This document shows, piece after piece, positions 5,356 through 6,833 of a DNA stretch of 6,833 nucleotides (positions within the stretch are counted from its first letter, which is position 1; each line of letters begins with the position of its first letter). Source of the DNA: Nostoc cf. edaphicum LEGE 07299 (GTDB taxonomy: Bacteria; Cyanobacteriota; Cyanobacteriia; Cyanobacteriales; Nostocaceae); contig NZ_JADEXF010000175.1 of NCBI RefSeq assembly GCF_015207245.1, positions 1 to 6,833 on the forward strand, written 5' to 3'. Made by a program: the position numbers and the translations under genes. The notes beneath the pieces are model-generated. The model did no database searches, was not told the origin of the DNA, and saw nothing but the letters and a program-made list of their open reading frames with translations.

Positions 5356-6792
5356 ATGCCAGTTGTAGCTAACTCAATCAAGTTTGGTACAGACGGCTGG
5401 CGGGGCGTTATTGGTGACGAGTTCACCTTTGAACGTCTAGCCCTGGTCGCGCCAGTTGCCGCAAGAGTATTATATGATACATATTTTTCTACAGTGGGTA
5501 GCCGGACAATAATTGTCGGTTACGATCGCCGATTCATGGCCGAAGACTTTGCTCGTGCTGTTGCCGATACTGTCACTGCTGTCGGATTTGATGTGCTACT
5601 GAGCGAAAGCTATGCCCCAACCCCAGCTTATAGTTGGGCAGCAAAAGAACTCAATGCTTTAGGGGCGCTGGTAATTACAGCCAGCCATAATCCAGGTTCA
5701 TATTTGGGGTTAAAAGTCAAGGGCTATTTTGGTGGATCGGTGCCGCCAGAAGTCACAAAAGAGATAGAAGCGCAGTTGTCGGTTGGAGTACCGCTAGCAA
5801 CGACCCCAGGAAAGCAAGAAAAATTCGATCCTTGGCCCAGTTATACCCAAGCACTAGAACGTAAAGTTGATATCGCCAAACTTCGAGAAGCGATCGCCTC
5901 TGGCAAATTGACGTTATTTGCCGATGTTATGCATGGTGCTGCGGCTGGTGGATTGGCAAGATTACTAGGCAATCAAGTCAAAGAAATCAACAGCGATCGC
6001 GATCCCCTCTTTGGTGGCGGCGCGCCGGAACCCTTGCCTAAATACCTTTCAAAGCTATTTGAAGTCATCAAGACTCACCGAGAAACCGATAAATCAGGTT
6101 TAACGGTGGGGTTGGTATTTGATGGAGACTGCGATCGCATTGCAGCAGTAGATGGAGAAGCTAACTTCCTAAGTTCCCAAGTATTAATCCCGATATTAAT
6201 CGACCATTTAACCCTGCGGCGCGATTTTAAGGGTGAAATAGTTAAAACTGTTAGTGGTTCCGACTTGATGCCGCTTGTAGCAGCACTACATAACCTGTCA
6301 GTCTTTGAGACAGCGGTTGGTTATAAATATATCGCTGACAGAATGTTAGTCGCAAAAGTGTTACTGGGTGGCGAGGAGTCAGGAGGAATTGGCTATGGCA
6401 GCCATATTCCCGAACGCGATGCCCTATTGTCAGCCTTGTATGTACTAGAAGCGATTGTAGAATCTGGTTTGGATTTAGGTGAATATTATCGCCACTTACA
6501 AAAACAAACAGGGTTTACCTCAGCATACGATCGCATTGATTTACCCTTAGCAAGTATGGAAGTGCGATCGCGTCTTTTGCAACAATTGCAAACCCAACCC
6601 TTAACGGAAATTGCAGGTAAAGCAGTGATTGATTGCCAAACAATTGACGGCTACAAGTATCGTTTAGCTGATAAAAGCTGGTTAATGATTCGCTTTAGCG
6701 GTACTGAGCCAGTTTTACGCCTGTACTGCGAAGCCTCAACAATTGAGCAAGTGCATCAAACTCTTGCTTGGGCGAAACACTGGGCGGAGTAA
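5356..6792 (+). CDS. Phosphoglucomutase/phosphomannomutase family enzyme
   Basis: This 478-residue alpha-D-phosphohexomutase interconverts sugar 1- and 6-phosphates, feeding glycogen, sugar-nucleotide or cell-envelope synthesis in the cytoplasm. All four domain signatures are present: KFGTDGWRG at the N-terminus (9-17), the phosphoserine loop TASHNPG (108-114, Ser110), the metal-binding loop DGDCDR (256-261), the sugar-specificity loop GGEESGG (338-344) and the phosphate-binding loop RFSGTEP (446-452). GEESG fits phosphoglucomutase or bifunctional PGM/PMM enzymes better than GlmM, where GEQSGH is usual, so glucose 1-phosphate is the likelier substrate. The start is supported by AGGA at 5345-5348, 7 nt before ATG. 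The four HIP1 octamers of the window all lie in this gene, suggesting long residence in a cyanobacterial genome. No partner gene follows before the window ends. Confidence 0.92.
   Translation: MPVVANSIKFGTDGWRGVIGDEFTFERLALVAPVAARVLYDTYFSTVGSRTIIVGYDRRFMAEDFARAVADTVTAVGFDVLLSESYAPTPAYSWAAKELNALGALVITASHNPGSYLGLKVKGYFGGSVPPEVTKEIEAQLSVGVPLATTPGKQEKFDPWPSYTQALERKVDIAKLREAIASGKLTLFADVMHGAAAGGLARLLGNQVKEINSDRDPLFGGGAPEPLPKYLSKLFEVIKTHRETDKSGLTVGLVFDGDCDRIAAVDGEANFLSSQVLIPILIDHLTLRRDFKGEIVKTVSGSDLMPLVAALHNLSVFETAVGYKYIADRMLVAKVLLGGEESGGIGYGSHIPERDALLSALYVLEAIVESGLDLGEYYRHLQKQTGFTSAYDRIDLPLASMEVRSRLLQQLQTQPLTEIAGKAVIDCQTIDGYKYRLADKSWLMIRFSGTEPVLRLYCEASTIEQVHQTLAWAKHWAE
5890..6571. repeat. Four HIP1 octamers (GCGATCGC)
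   Basis: Exact GCGATCGC palindromes lie at 5890-5897, 5993-6000, 6131-6138 and 6564-6571. HIP1 is strongly over-represented in many cyanobacterial genomes, so this is the best taxonomic marker in the window. No exact copy was found left of the mutase gene. Confidence 0.9.
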
Positions 6793-6798
6793 AATTAA

Positions 6799-6833
6799 TC
6801 ATTAGTCATTTGTCTTTTGTCCTTTGTCCTTGG
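6799..6833. repeat. Heptanucleotide tandem repeat (STRR-like), cut by window end
   Basis: Starting 6 nt after the mutase stop codon region, five consecutive 7-nt units follow, beginning at 6799, 6806, 6813, 6820 and 6827. Their pattern is TC-N-T-T-N-G, with TCATTTG and TCCTTTG as typical units. Short tandemly repeated heptanucleotides of this kind are known from heterocyst-forming cyanobacteria. The array may continue past the window. Confidence 0.75.

Noticed and set aside
5467..5480. GTA-N8-TAC, the NtcA binding pattern
   Set aside because: It lies about 110 nt inside the mutase coding sequence with no promoter context; the pattern is short enough to occur by chance.
5356..6792. Phosphoglucosamine mutase (GlmM)
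   Set aside because: The sugar-specificity loop reads GGEESGG, whereas GlmM enzymes usually have GEQSGH; the phosphoglucomutase/phosphomannomutase label fits better.
6799..6833. CRISPR array
   Set aside because: The units are 7 nt, contiguous and without spacers, so this is a short tandem repeat.

Overview
The window looks like chromosomal DNA of a filamentous, Nostoc/Anabaena-type cyanobacterium. The signs are four copies of the octamer GCGATCGC (HIP1), a run of heptanucleotide repeats at the right edge, a probable cyanobacterial intergenic repeat at the left edge, moderate-to-low GC, and housekeeping-type genes on both flanks. No species can be assigned from the sequence alone.

Layout, left to right: a gene-free leader with small inverted repeats (1-330); a DedA-family membrane protein (331-954, +); a two-gene cassette made of a ParM/StbA-type bacterial actin (1194-2357, +) and, 5 nt later, a small ribbon-helix-helix plus coiled-coil protein with ParR architecture (2363-2842, +); an AT-rich gap with two hairpins, a tandem 9-mer and the C-terminal remnant of an XRE-family helix-turn-helix regulator (2843-3100); a type II restriction-modification pair, with a SinI-like endonuclease (3101-3838, +) facing a 5-methylcytosine methyltransferase (3872-5044, -); a repeat-containing intergenic region (5045-5355); a phosphoglucomutase/phosphomannomutase (5356-6792, +); and the heptanucleotide repeat (6799-6833).

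Two systems stand out. The first is an actin/DNA-adaptor pair of the plasmid type II partition kind that here lies among what look like chromosomal genes, with an unusual low-complexity N-terminal extension on the actin. The second is a restriction-modification system whose expected specificity, by family, is GGWCC. Only two GGWCC sites occur in the whole window and both lie inside the methyltransferase gene itself. A truncated XRE regulator directly upstream of the endonuclease suggests that the system once had, or replaced, a controller gene. The restriction-modification block has no HIP1 sites and sits between a hairpin-rich gap and a pair of 16-bp direct repeats, which is compatible with insertion into the locus. 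All functional assignments rest on motif and family recognition by eye; no database search was run.
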